Shown one piece after another: positions 20,851 through 31,997 of a stretch of 46,851 nt of DNA (position 1 is its first letter; each line of letters starts with the position of its first letter). Position numbers and translations under genes: made by a program. Origin of the DNA: Rhodocollybia butyracea (lineage: Eukaryota; Basidiomycota; Agaricomycetes; Agaricales; Omphalotaceae). The stretch spans positions 1 to 46,851 of the forward strand of contig JADNRY010000460.1 of NCBI GenBank assembly GCA_015501585.1, read 5' to 3'. The notes under the pieces were generated by a model. It made no database searches and had not been told where the DNA came from. It saw only the letters and a list, made by a program, of their open reading frames with translations.

Positions 20851-22267
20851 CTCTATGCCTGTTTTATTTCCTGAAAATCGCATTTTTTGGCAGAATCCAT
20901 ACAGATCAGGGAATACCATCGCTTCAGGTGCTCTATAAATCGTTTTTGCATATGGCGACGTCTAGTACTATGTAGTACAGTCTAGATACGACGTTTCAGC
21001 CTCTTGGCTACTCTCAAGGCCCCAATATTCTATGCTAATTCCTCAAAAAATCGAGTTTTCAGGCAAAATCTATAAAGATCAGTACATACCATCGCCTCTG
21101 GTGCCATATTAGTGATTCTTGGACACGGATCGAGTGTATACTATGTAGTACAGTATACCTACCAAGCTTTGAGGTGCTACCTGCGCTTAGGCACTCATTA
21201 TTAGTATTTAATTCCTCAAAAATGCGAATTTTGATGGTTATTCACCATTGATCACTCCATGTACATATTCCTGCCCACATATTGTCAAATATAACACTTG
21301 GAGGGCGTAGCTAGTATACTACAGCACTCAGATATGTATTCCAGACCTCAGACCTTGAGAGGCCATGCCATTACTGAGCCCAACTTCGACTCAACACCAC
21401 CTGTATGTAATCATATATTTCCCTATTTGGTCATACAGCTTTGACCTCCTCCGGCCTAGAGCAGGCAATTACAGCCTATTCTCTTCATAGAATGCTCTGA
21501 TTTTGCTTCAGGCATACATATATTATGCAGAGACCATGCCTGTACCACTAGTATATTAAACATCCCTACTTTTATTTCGATTTTTTACAACACAGCCACA
21601 GACCCAAACATCGAAGCAATGCTACTATTACACCATATACCTGCTTTAATTTTGCTTTAGGTGCCTACTGTGCATCTATAAACACTGTATAGACTGCTAT
21701 TAGGTAGGATACCCATGCATAAACAAGCTTTTAGGCCGCTTTGCTGGCATTCTAAATATGGTAATAAAACAGCTTTGACCGCAGCTATCGCTGTAATTTT
21801 GCTTCAGGGACCTATTATATATGTAAAGATACTATCTACACTCTTATAGGGCGGAATATCCATGTAGAAGCAGGCTTTTTAGGCCGCTTTTACTGTTTTG
21901 ATGGCATTACCCAATTTGGTAATGCTCAGCCAGCTTTGACCGAACGTCATCTAGATTTTTCGATGCAATCCATCCCCTTATGGTGCCTAATCCACCTCGG
22001 AGTAGTGCTCAAATATTAATACATTATATATAGTCTTTTTTGGGCTAGCTACCATCCCAGAAATTGCCTAAATAGGCCCGTAAATAACCTATTTTCATCC
22101 AGCCACCCAAAAGCTGCAATGAACGAGTCACATGACCTCATCAAATGCGAACACAGAGGGATTAAAATGCCCCTACACTCTTACTGTACAGTAGCTTACT
22201 GGGTTTATTATCATAATCTCCACAACAGGTACTGGGGGTATTTAAATAATGCTCCTGCAATGGGTGG
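20851..22267 (+). repeat. Right arm of palindromic element copy 2
   Basis: Reverse complement of 19171-20586. The terminal trinucleotide area reads GCTCCTG rather than the expected GCTACTG, a single arm-specific change. Confidence 0.9.
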
Positions 22268-22273
22268 TGCAAG

Positions 22274-22628
22274 TGATGCGTGATGCGTATAATGATTGTT
22301 ATCCAAGACTCGATATTAGGCAGAATTTGTGTAGAATTACCTCTTTGGGCCGATTGGCCAAAAGTTCACTAATATGAAGTTGATAATGTTAGTATATATT
22401 ACAAAAAAATACATATTTCGGGCTGAAAATTAATACATCCGCACGCACCACGCACCGGCTGCACGGCAAAATCACCTAGCCCGCTGAAGAGAGATGATTT
22501 CTAATCTGCTGACAGCGTCCCTCGTAGAACCAACAGGACTCCAAGCGCAGTTATCCAAGCTATACAATATTCATAACAAGTTTTACAGTAATTATGCAAC
22601 ATAGGTTACATGTTGAGCGGACTGAAGG
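22274..22628 (-). pseudogene. 3' flank of family copy C, cut off by the gypsy insertion
   Basis: Positions from about 22570 to 22628 match the 3' region of copy B (about 17335-17393), including GTTGAGCGGACTGAAGG. They are the downstream part of copy C, whose remainder resumes at 34745 beyond the retrotransposon. The stretch 22274-22500 contains more GCACGCACC-type simple sequence and no gene. Confidence 0.6.
22624..22628. repeat. Target-site duplication GAAGG (left) of gypsy element
   Basis: GAAGG at 22624-22628 is repeated at 34745-34749, immediately outside the LTRs. Confidence 0.95.
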
Positions 22629-23364
22629 TGTGAAGAGTTGAATACAATTCTCCTTTGCCAACACTGTAATTTATATACTCAAGTTCCGGGTTCACTAGGC
22701 AGTAGATTAGCCTTAGGGTTGGTATATACTGGATTGCTACAGTCTCAACAGATGTAATAAATTGTAAGTATTACTGGAAAAGCTCAGTAATCGTCACAAT
22801 AGGTGTGGTAGGTCGTAAGTATTACTGGAATAGCTCAGTAACTCATCAGGGATGCTGGTAAGATCACTATACTGGAATAATACTCAATATAGGCTTCAAA
22901 ACAATATACTTAGTGGTAATGCTCAATAAGTATCAGGTTAATGGATAGTTCTCAAGGTGTTCTCTCAAGATAGTAGTCAGAGTGTATATTCACGAGATGG
23001 TGGTTACAAAATAAGAAGTCTGGGGAACCAGAATCGAATCACAGGTCCTTTTTATAGTGTTTCGGTAGCCCCGGTTCCCTTACATGACTAGTTTAGTATA
23101 GAAATGACTCTCTACTTACGGTACCAAAAATTGACTACTTATGACCATGTATAAATATGTATAGCTACTTAATATGACACGAGTCATTCAGACAATTAAG
23201 TATACACCAAAACGGTTCCGTGGAGTGTCTAATCACTGATCACATCTCTGATTAGCATAGTATATTGACTGATAGAGCGATGCCGATCCATTGTATTAGC
23301 TGAGTCCTATTAAGCGCTCTGGCGCGCTTGTTTCCCTTTAAGGTGCATAGTCCGCTTCCTGACA
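22629..23364 (-). repeat. 3' LTR of gypsy element (736 bp)
   Basis: Begins TGTGAAGAG and ends GTCCGCTTCCTGACA on the plus strand. It contains four spaced copies of a degenerate motif, such as GGAATAGCTCAGTAA and GGTAATGCTCAATAAG, between 22755 and 22935. Confidence 0.95.
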
Positions 23365-23384
23365 GTATTCTCCCCCTCCCTAAG
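23365..23384 (-). other. Polypurine tract of gypsy element
   Basis: On the minus strand CTTAGGGAGGGGGAGAATAC lies directly upstream of the 3' LTR start TGTCAGGAAG. It fixes the orientation as minus. Confidence 0.8.
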
Positions 23385-23992
23385 ACCGAGCCCTCGAGGT
23401 CTAAAGGTCCAGACATTGGTGATTCGTTCTCTCCCTTCCAAAATATCGAAATCTTTGGCCCGCCATTAGATTTACATCACCATTCCGTCTCTCATACTCA
23501 GAATTCTTTCGTCTGATCACTTCCCGGCTTAAGCGACTTTTATTACGAGAAATTTGCCGTTCAAAGTGCAGTATTCCTCTTTGCCCGGCTTATCCGATTG
23601 ATAGCTATCCTTTCCGAATTTAATTGAAAGCGGATTTGTGCCAGCATTTATATTAACATGGTGCAATGTAATTGACGGTATTCTCTTGTCCGTGTCATTG
23701 TGATCATATGGTGATGACCTCGTTTTGGTCTACTGATATCTTTGACCATCGATATCCTCCCCAAAAGAAGTCATGCCAAGAATTCTTTGGGTGAGCTACC
23801 TAGTAGACCTCCCTGCCGCTTTTTGGGTCACATTGGATCGATCCTTGTTCTAAAATTGGGGCTAGCCTTATCTCTTTACGCAATTTTACCCAGCCCCTTT
23901 CATCCCTTACCCGCAATTTTTTCTTTAAAAGGTTTGGGGCATTCTTTTTGTTTTGCTCAGATTGTTCCCCTCTTGTGACACGACAGCTCAAG
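23385..23992 (+). other. Interior of gypsy element upstream of the antisense gene
   Basis: About 600 bp between the polypurine tract and the first ATG of the antisense accessory gene. No coding region was recognised. A pyrimidine-rich stretch (about 23886-23940) precedes that ATG, as is common in fungal promoters, so this segment may carry its promoter. Confidence 0.4.
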
Positions 23993-25454
23993 ATGAACTC
24001 CTCTATTCTCGTTGCTCCTCCTAACTCTCCCCACTCTAGAGACTCTAGTCTTCCGCCTTACGATAGCTCCCCTAGTACTCCGGCAATTACTGCTCATCAG
24101 GTAGTTGATCAATCGGCAATTTGTCACGCCCTCAGCCACTTGGTTAATGACCCTCGTTTGTCGCAAATGAGTTTCAATATTCAGGGATTGGGGCGTACCT
24201 CTTTGGATGTTCAGCGCCTCCCTCTCCCTGTTGTACAAGCCTTGGTCATCATGGGTTTGGTAATGAACAGAGAGATGGATAACAACGACGAGTGCGTATG
24301 CTATTTCATCATTGCCTATTTGTTTACTTAATTTATTTTCTTGTTATTTTAACTAGCGAGATCTTTCGCCTTGTGATGGACCATCATGATCAGGAAACCG
24401 GTTCCGCAGAGACTATCGCAAATCTTCATGCCTACACGCAGGAACTCAAGACCGATTATCAATCTCTCGATAATAAATATCAGGCTTTGCTTTTGTATGT
24501 GTTCTTGCTTCTCCAATCTTCGTCTCCATTGATTTATTTATTTTCTATAGGCAACATGCTGACCTCGATCGTCGGTTTAAGGAGTTGCGTCAACGTCGCC
24601 GCAATGGAGGTCGTGTCAAGGTTCTCAAGCGTTCCGTGGAGGAATGCAATGAGCGTGTTCATTTCCTTGACAACCAGAATCATCTACTTCAGAATGATAA
24701 TGGTTTGTTGGTGGTCCGTGGCGATAATCTCCAGAAAAGACTGGAGGAGTTAGAGGCGCTGGTTAGTCGTGGACAGCAGGAGTTGACTCTTCTTCAATCC
24801 GCCCATGCCATCTCCATCCGCGATTTAAATCAACTCGTCGTGATGTACCAGCAGGTTGCCTCTTACCTACAGTATTACATTGGCGCTTCCCGGGATTTAG
24901 CCAATGTTGTGCATATTTTTGCTCGCAGCAACATGTCACAATTTATGGTAGCTATTGCTGATGATCTAGATAAGGCTCGCGTTCATGCATCCGAGATGGC
25001 TTGGCGTGATTTGGAATCTGCTGACGAGGTTCGTTCTCAAGTCATTGAGGACTTGGATTGTTTATCTTCTGTCGTTGATGCCGCTATACGGACTTATGGC
25101 GTGGTGCAGAAATTCGACTCACGCATTGGTAATCCTGATGCTTTTGCCTCCCACTTTGTCCCACAGTCTGGTATTTTTGCGTGGGACCTTGCTCATGGTC
25201 CTGACTTCACTATCCGCCGTGTGGTTGACGACCTTCCCGCTTTCCTTACGGGTACTATATCTGATAAGGCTTTGGGTAAAAGGGTGAGATTTGAGGACAA
25301 TAAAGTGTTGGTCTCGGAAAGTGATCAATTGGAGTATCCTTACCCCACCCTTTTGGAATCTCCCGCATATACGCCCTATTCTCCTGCTCTTTCCACTATG
25401 TCACTTCAATCTTCCGCTTCCGATGTTTACGAGATCTCCTCCCCTCGGGCGTAA
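23993..25454 (+). CDS. Spliced coiled-coil accessory protein, antisense within gypsy element
   Basis: Three exons, 23993-24291, 24357-24494 and 24551-25454, join in one frame with GTGCGT...CTAG and GTATGT...ATAG introns of 65 and 56 nt. The product is 446 residues. The N-terminus is Ser/Pro-rich. The middle, roughly residues 100-250, is strongly helical and coiled-coil-like (for example RRFKELRQRRR, LEELEALVSRG). The C-terminus is acidic and Ser/Pro/Tyr-rich. I recognise no enzymatic motif. The gene is on the strand opposite gag-pol, between pol and the 3' LTR, a position where some large plant and fungal gypsy elements carry extra ORFs. The frame is intact although gag-pol is broken, so it was either spared by chance or is under separate constraint. 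Confidence 0.7.
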
Positions 25455-25536
25455 TTCCTGAACAGTGATTGCCTTTGATGATCGAGAAATATGGTTGTAA
25501 CTTTGTATAAGTAGCATTGAATTTAAAATGCGTGTC

Positions 25537-27520
25537 TTATTGTGTCTGTGTTTCTCGATCCCACTCAAATTCCCTGAGTTGAATTTTGTGAGGGTGTAGT
25601 AAATGGAATTCGTCTACCGCCTCGTGTGCTCGGGGTAAGTGTGATATAGGCTCCCAAGTATTGTCTTCTGGGCCATACCCTTCCCACTTGACAAGATACA
25701 ACATTCTCCCTCGTGTCCTTTTACAATCCAATATTTCTTTGACTTCATATTCCTCTTCACCTTGGATTTCAATGGGGGGTTGGGGGATTGATCTTCTAGC
25801 TGGGAAGTACTCTGGCGGCTGCTCACTGAGTAAGTCAACGTGGAATACATCATGCACCCTTCCCATTGTTTTAGGCAGTTCTAATCGATAAGCATGGGTT
25901 GATATTTGTTCCTTAACTTTAAAGGGACCGAGTTTCTTATAATCTAGTTTCTTGGACGGGCGTTTGGTTTTTATATTCTTAGAATTCAACCACACCTTTG
26001 TCCCTACTTTCCAGTCCTTGCTTTCCTCTCGTCGATATCTGTTTGTTTGTTTTTTGTAACTCCTGTTTACTTGGTGTATTTCCTCCTTGAGATATTCATG
26101 CACTTGTTTGAGTTCAAGTGCTTTCAGGTGCGCCCGATGACTTGGGACATCCTTGAGTGTTAGAGTCAATCTGGGATGATAGCCTTTGTTTGCAAAAAAT
26201 GGAGTGACTCCTGTAGCATCACTAGGTGTATTATTGAATACAAATTCTGACAGAGGCAGCCATTCTGCCCAATCATCTTGATCATAATTGACAAACATTC
26301 GTAAGTACTGTTCGAGGGTCTGATTGGTGCGTTCTGTCTGGCCGTCTGTCTGGGGATGATAAGCCGTTGATAGATTCTGCCTAATCCCTAATATTTGGCA
26401 CAGTGAACTCCACAATTTTGAAGTGAATAGTGTCCCTCTGTCCGAAACTATGTCTACAGGAAGTCCATGTTTTGAGAAGATGTCCCGTACAAACAGTCTT
26501 GCTAAGTCCTCTGAGTTATCTGTTGTATGGCAAGGTATGAATACTGCTTGCTTGGTTAGTCGGCATACTACCACCATTATAGCATCATATCCACTTGACA
26601 CTGGGAGTTCTCCAATGTGATCTATGGAAATTGAGCTCCAGGGCCGCTCTCCTATTGGTAATGGTTTTAGTAGCCCAAGTTTCCTTAGCCTCAAGGCCTT
26701 TCCTCTCTGGCAATCATGACAAGAGAGTACATATCGCTTGACATCCTTGTGGATCCCTGGCCAGAAGTAGGTGTGCAATATTAACTGCTGAGTTTTTTCG
26801 TATTCCGGATGGCCTCTCAGTTTGTGATCATGATGTACTTGAAGAACTCGTAGTCGGAGTTCTTTGGGTACGTATATTCTACCATCTCTAAGTAGTAAAC
26901 CGTTTTCTGATTTATATGGTCCGGGGTGCTCAGAGTTCGCTACTAATTCCATGCGGGTCCAGTATAGGTCATGCGCCGATGTCCTAATTTTTGCAATATC
27001 CGCTTCATCATTGAGTATTAATGAAGCCAGCAACTGTTCTGGATTTAATAGAATCTTTTGGTTGTCCTTGTTGGCTTCTATTATTCCCCCCTTCTTTGGG
27101 TAGATGTCCGCACGTCTGGTCAGTGCATCGGGTTTCATGCCAAGTCTGCCGGGGCGGTAGTTGATATGGAAGTTGAATCCGGATAGGAATTCTGACCATC
27201 TTGCTTGTCTGCGTGTCAAGTTCTTTGTGGTTGTGAACCATTGCAAGTTATTATGATCTGTGAATACCTCAATTTTATATTTTGCTCCTTCCAAGTAGGC
27301 CCTCCATTGTTTGAATGACTCCACTATTGCTAACATTTCTTTATCATAGATGTCATAGTTCAGTTCAGCTGCTACTAGTCCTCGTGCAAAAAATGCTATG
27401 GGATGAAATTCCCCTGTTTCCGGGTTGAACTGAGAGATGATCGAAGCGATGGCATAGTCGGATGCATCAGATTCCACAATAATAGGTAATTCAGTTCTGA
27501 AATGCTTGAGTACGGGTGCT
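25537..27520 (-). CDS. Gypsy pol: RNase H, integrase and chromodomain
   Basis: Open frame of 646 codons after the frame break near 27520. The RNase H part shows the Asp of VESDASDYA, the Glu of DKEMLAI and the Asp of VFTDHNN. Integrase follows, with an H-x5-H...C-x2-C zinc site (HKLRGH, CHDC). Its catalytic core has Asp in SIDHIGEL, Asp in VSDRGT and Glu in [12 protein letters not shown]. Near the C-terminus a chromodomain (residues about 585-640: [17 protein letters not shown]) identifies a chromovirus. Chromodomains of this class usually steer integration to marked chromatin. The frame ends at 25537, about 80 nt downstream of the convergent antisense gene. Confidence 0.9.
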
Positions 27521-28904
27521 TCTGTATAAATGCCTTTTTCAATAAATCAAAGACTGACTGGCACTCAGGACTCCATTTCCAGATTACATTTTTCTGTAGT
27601 AGTTTGGTTAGTGGCTTCACAATCCCTGAAAAATTATCTATGAATCTTCTGTAGAAGATTGCAAATCCCAAGAAAGATTGTAATTCCTTTAAAGTGGTTG
27701 GTTCTGGCCACTTTGTTATTGCTTCTACTTTCTTTGGATCCATCCTTATGCCCTCTGGGGAGACAATAACTCCTAGGTACTCCACTTCAGTTGTGTGGAA
27801 TTCACACTTCTCTGGTTTGACATGTAGGTCTTGTTCCTGTAGTCTTTGTAAGACCTGTCTTACATGGTGTTGGTGTTCCTTCTTATTTTTAGAGTAGATG
27901 AGTATGTCATCTAGGTAGACCACAACAAAGTTGTCTGTTAAGTCATGGAAAATGTCATTCATGAAGTACTGGAAATATGATGGAGCATTAGTCAGTCCAA
28001 ATGGCATGACCAAGTACTCATATGAACCATATCTTGTTCTGAAGGCAGTTTTCCACTCATGTCCCTCAGCAATCCTAATATTGTTGTATCCTACCCTTAG
28101 GTCCAATTTAGTAAATATCTTTGCCTTCCCTAACTGATCAATTAGATTTCCTATCAGGGGGAGTGGATATTTATTTTTCTTGGTTAGCCTGTTCAGTGCT
28201 CTATAGTCAACACACAGTCTTAAACTTCCATCCTTCTTTTTGGCAAACAGTACTGGGGCTCCAATAGGTGATGATGAAGCCCTAATAAATCCTTTGTTCA
28301 ACATTTCATCAATATATTCCTTCAATGTCTTGAGCTCCAGCTCTGACATATTATATATCATGCCTAGAGGAGGTAATTTGTTGTCTTCTGTATGTATTTC
28401 GATATCATATGGTCGGTGCGGGGGTAATGTCTTTGCTTCTCCGGCTGCAAATACCTTGGCAAAGTCATGGTATTCCGAGGGTACATGTTTCAACAATGTT
28501 TCCTCATCAGTTGCCATAGATGCTCGTTCCGGTTTTTGATCGGATGATCTGCTTTGATCGCCTTGTGTGATCGAGTCTCCTCTTGTGATCGAATCTCCTC
28601 CTGTGATCAGATCATTGATGTTGATATTGAAATTACCTGTCTCCTCACGTTCCTTACACTCGTGGATCTCTCCATTCAAATTATAATGCAATGTGAATGT
28701 CTCACAACCCGACTGTGCAAGTTTCGCAAATGCTGCGGCATTCACCATCCCGATCTTGGGTCCTCCAGCGGTATCTCTCCAGCGAGTGTTTTTTACATGT
28801 TTATGATGCCGATCATTTCCCCCCTTGTTGGTGTTGGCGTTCCGTGAATTTCTTTGTCTATCCTTTTTCCGTCCTTTGTACTCCTTCCGGTCCTTTTTCC
28901 GTTG
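27510..28904 (-). pseudogene. Gypsy pol: reverse transcriptase (frame-broken)
   Basis: Reverse transcriptase of Ty3/gypsy type. Visible motifs include [32 protein letters not shown], the [11 protein letters not shown] motif and the catalytic YLDD within [11 protein letters not shown]. The frame is open from just after a TAA at 28905-28907 down to about 27520. There one missing base shifts it out of phase with the RNase H frame, so the listed open frame runs on out of phase to 27396. Whether the indel is real or an assembly error decides if this copy could be active. Confidence 0.85.
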
Positions 28905-29655
28905 TTATTTTCTCTTGTTATCATAATATTCTTCCAATTCATCGATATGTAGTAATAGGGGGTCATTTATGGTAAGTCCCGGCCATCTCGGTTGGGGGTC
29001 TTCCAGAATCCAAACCTCTTCGATAGAGACTGCAGATACTTTGATTTTCTCAAAGCTCATTTTACTACCCTTATTACGATTCTGTGTCACTTTCTGCTTT
29101 ATGTATTCCTGGTACTCATCTTCAGTGAGTAAAAGGGGTTCCCCTATACTGAGTCCTGGTAATTTTGGTTCACCTTCGTCTAAGTCTTCAATGGTTGGCC
29201 TGGGGAATCTGATAGTTTTATTACTCCTACTTGATGTAGAGGTTATCCCATCAATAGTTACCCCAGCTAACTGAATCCCTTGTTGAAATGAAACCTTAAG
29301 ATTTTTCCAGTCTATGGCAGGATTAAATTTTCGTAACCATGGAATTCCAAGGACTACTGATGCACTTGGATGTAATTTGGTGACCAGAAAATCGATGTGG
29401 TGAGTTGTTCCATCCCCAAAGAAAATGTTCGCTTCTAGTTTTTGGGTTATTTTTCCTCCTGAGGTTAGCTCCCCATCAAATAATGTTAGAGGGAGCGGCT
29501 TTGGTAATGTTATTAGTTGATCCTTGAATTTTTTCGCTAGGGATTCGTCTACAAACTCCCTGGATGCACCTGAATCTATCAGAGTATAATAAAGAGAAGA
29601 GTCCTTTCCTTGAAATTGAATAGGTAGTATTAGTGAGTTTTCAGATATTGAGTTT
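28905..29655 (-). pseudogene. Gypsy pol: aspartic protease region
   Basis: Minus-strand frame with the retropepsin active-site motif DSGAS near 29560-29580, preceded by YYTLI, and a downstream VVLGIPWL consistent with the second retropepsin motif. It continues in one frame through an acidic linker to an in-frame TAA at 28905-28907, beyond which the same phase leads into reverse transcriptase. A Lys-rich linker surrounds the stop, so it may be a mutated AAA or CAA codon or, less likely, a read-through site. Confidence 0.75.
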
Positions 29656-29741
29656 TAATGTTAGATGTATTGCACGCAGATTTTCGGAGCTATTTCCTTC
29701 AAGACCCTGAACCGCTCCTCCTTGGTCCTCAGAGTCTTTGA

Positions 29742-30165
29742 CTAGTTTCCCGAGCCTGTGTCAAAATATTCTAACACCGGGTCTTCGATATGCACTGGTT
29801 CATCAAATCCCTCAATTTCTACATACAAACTGTCCTCCATTTCATATTCTTCTGTAAATGCTCCTCTTGCAGTTACTGCCTTTGGTCCATTTCTCCGGAA
29901 GTTTTCCCGATAGCGGTGCTCCTTGGACCCGCATATACCGCATTCTCCATTTTTCATTCTCCTATTCCACTCTTCCTGTGGAATTCTGGGGTAAGTACTG
30001 GTGGATTCTTCTGGACCGGTATTGTTTGTATTAATCTCGGTAGTGGCTTCCAACACTACTTCCAATTCTTCATTATCTTGTGCCCCTCTACCAGTTACTT
30101 TGTTGGTAGGTGTCCTTTGATTGAACCGTACGTTGGTTTGTTTAGCATCCAGTGGTAAACTATTG
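29742..30165 (-). CDS. Gypsy Gag C-terminus with degenerate zinc knuckle
   Basis: The frame contains CGICGSKEHRYREN, which fits a CCHC knuckle except that the last Cys is replaced (Asn-Phe). An ARGAFTEE-containing acidic tail follows. The arrangement parallels the Gag tail of the gag-only element. It is out of frame with the capsid part above (stop near 30172) and with the protease below, indicating at least two indels around it. Confidence 0.65.
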
Positions 30166-30171
30166 GTATAT

Positions 30172-31060
30172 TTAGTATATTATTGGTACTATTATTTCAC
30201 TAAATGCTTGCTTGGCACTGTCAAGTCGCATTAACTTTTGTACCACTCCTGCAAAGGTGTCTGGAATTTCTCCGTGATCCACTAGTCTACTTCGTAGATC
30301 AGATCGGATTTGTTTTAACATCCGCCATCTTAATGCCTTATCATTATAGTTGGTTAGTAGAGCAATGTCTTCAAACCGTACTAAGAAATCGGCAAAGGCT
30401 TCAGACCATTTCTGAGTACAATGATCAAGTTTTGACTGAGCATTTAGTACCTCATCATGGAGACCAAACATTTCTCCGAAAATCAATACAAAACTATTCC
30501 AGTTTGTGAGGGCCAGTATGTATTCTCCATTCCGTTGTTTCCTCATGAGATTTTGGTGGTACCTTTTTGCTGGCCCGGTCATGTTAGAAGCCGCAAACGC
30601 AATTTTGGCCATGTCATTACTATAAATTCTGGACTTAGCTGAGAAAATATTCTCACAGCTATCCCGGGATTCACGCCATTCTTCTCTGTTTTCTCCTGAG
30701 AAGGGTGTTGGCTTTGTAATATCCAGCTTGGCTTCACGGTTCATCTCATCCTTTTCTCTCTCCCTTCGTTCCTTCTCCTCATTCCTATCACATCCTCTTG
30801 TTTCTCTCCCATCGCGGCCGTCACGTCCATCACGTCCGTCACGCCCATCTCTTCCATAGTGGGGATACCCTTGTCTTGGAGGTCTCCAATGTCCCCTATC
30901 ATCATCAGATTCTGAGTCCCCAAAATAACCATTGCCTCCCCTACTGGGTGGGTCACTTCTTCTGTCACTCATAGGTGAGGTACTCCTGCTGGAGTTAGCT
31001 CTATTTGATGAGCTTCCATGGTGTTGGTTTCCACTGCTTGATGGTGGTCCTCCCCCTCCC
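30172..31060 (-). CDS. Gypsy Gag capsid-like region
   Basis: A 266-codon frame from the ATG at 30972, open further upstream to about 31060. It begins with a low-complexity part containing five GRD repeats and a charged stretch. A helical Gag/capsid-like domain follows, with KPTPFSGENREEW and WSEAFADFLVRFED, typical of retrotransposon Gag. The frame ends at a TAG near 30172, probably because of an indel, since knuckle sequence continues in another phase. Confidence 0.8.
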
Positions 31061-31076
31061 CCTCCAGTACTGATGA

Positions 31077-31968
31077 TTAACTCTCTACCATATTGATATT
31101 GTCACTATTGGAATTGTAACCATGAGGATCATTGGTTGGTGGCTTATCACCCCCTCCCCCTCCAATGGTGGTTCGGAAAGTTGCACTCTTGTTCACTTGG
31201 ATAATCTGTTGGTGATTAGGCATAATATTATTCTTGTCCCCTAAAGTATCCAGGTTTTCATATATCTGGTTACTATCTTCACTTGATTGTTCTTGGTGTG
31301 ATCTTGGGCTGTTGATTTGAGAGTTCACTGTAGGAGAAGATGAATTTTGTAGTGGTGGGATACCACTTCTCATTCCTCTAGTTGAGATACTTTCAAAATT
31401 AGTTGGTATTCCCAACATTGTCTGCTCCAGCATTTGATCTTGGTTCCTATAATTGTTGAATTCTTTACCTTTCCCTTTATTTGGAATATGTGGGTACTCG
31501 TGTGTAGGTTGTCCCGCTGTGGAGGTACCTACACCTGGCCGATTATCCCTCTGATAGGGATTTGTGTACTGAAATTGGCCACCCTGTGTTGCCTGGTGCG
31601 GTGGGGAATCCCTTATAAAATTTTCCAGTAGCTGGTGTTGAGTTGTTGGTGGCCTCCTGAGAGTCAAGTTCTGGTTTGGAGTTGGTTAAAGAAGTGGTGA
31701 GGTTATTCTCTGGTGCCTTCATCCGTTTCCATTCCATACCTCTTCTCTGACTGTGATTCAATGGTCTATTCAGGGTCTTAGTCTGAGTACTAGAGGAATT
31801 TGTCTCCAGTTCCATACTAGGATCCTCCTTTTTGTCCTGAACCCATTGTAAAAAATCATTTGTTATTTCCCCTAAAGATTGGTTTTCCTGTTGTCCTATT
31901 TCAGGAATACCTTCTTCTCTCTTTGGTCCTGGGGGTCCTTGTTGTTGAAAGCTCCTTGCTATAGCCAA
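31077..31968 (-). pseudogene. Gypsy upstream Gag region, linker part (two frames)
   Basis: Overlapping minus-strand frames 31543-31968 and 31077-31667 encode Gln/Asn/Ser/Pro-rich low-complexity sequence that reads as one polypeptide if the phase changes near 31665. The junctions on both sides also change phase. No folded domain was recognised. Confidence 0.5.
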
Positions 31969-31997
31969 CTGTTGTTGGTATTTCTCCCAATCTTGTT

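Larger units (their letters stand above)
19171..22267. mobile_element. Palindromic (foldback) element, copy 2
   Basis: A 3097-bp palindrome: arm 19171-20586, spacer 20587-20850, arm 20851-22267. It is flanked by perfect TGCAAG duplications at 19165-19170 and 22268-22273. Relative to copy 1 (661-3758) it is inverted: its left end is CAGCCGCTTCAG and its right end CTGCAATGGGTGG. Joining the flanks at one TGCAAG gives GTGCGTGCAAGTGATGCG, which occurs almost verbatim in the local minisatellite at 18785-18803. This supports both the empty site and the 6-bp duplication. No transposase is encoded. Confidence 0.9.
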
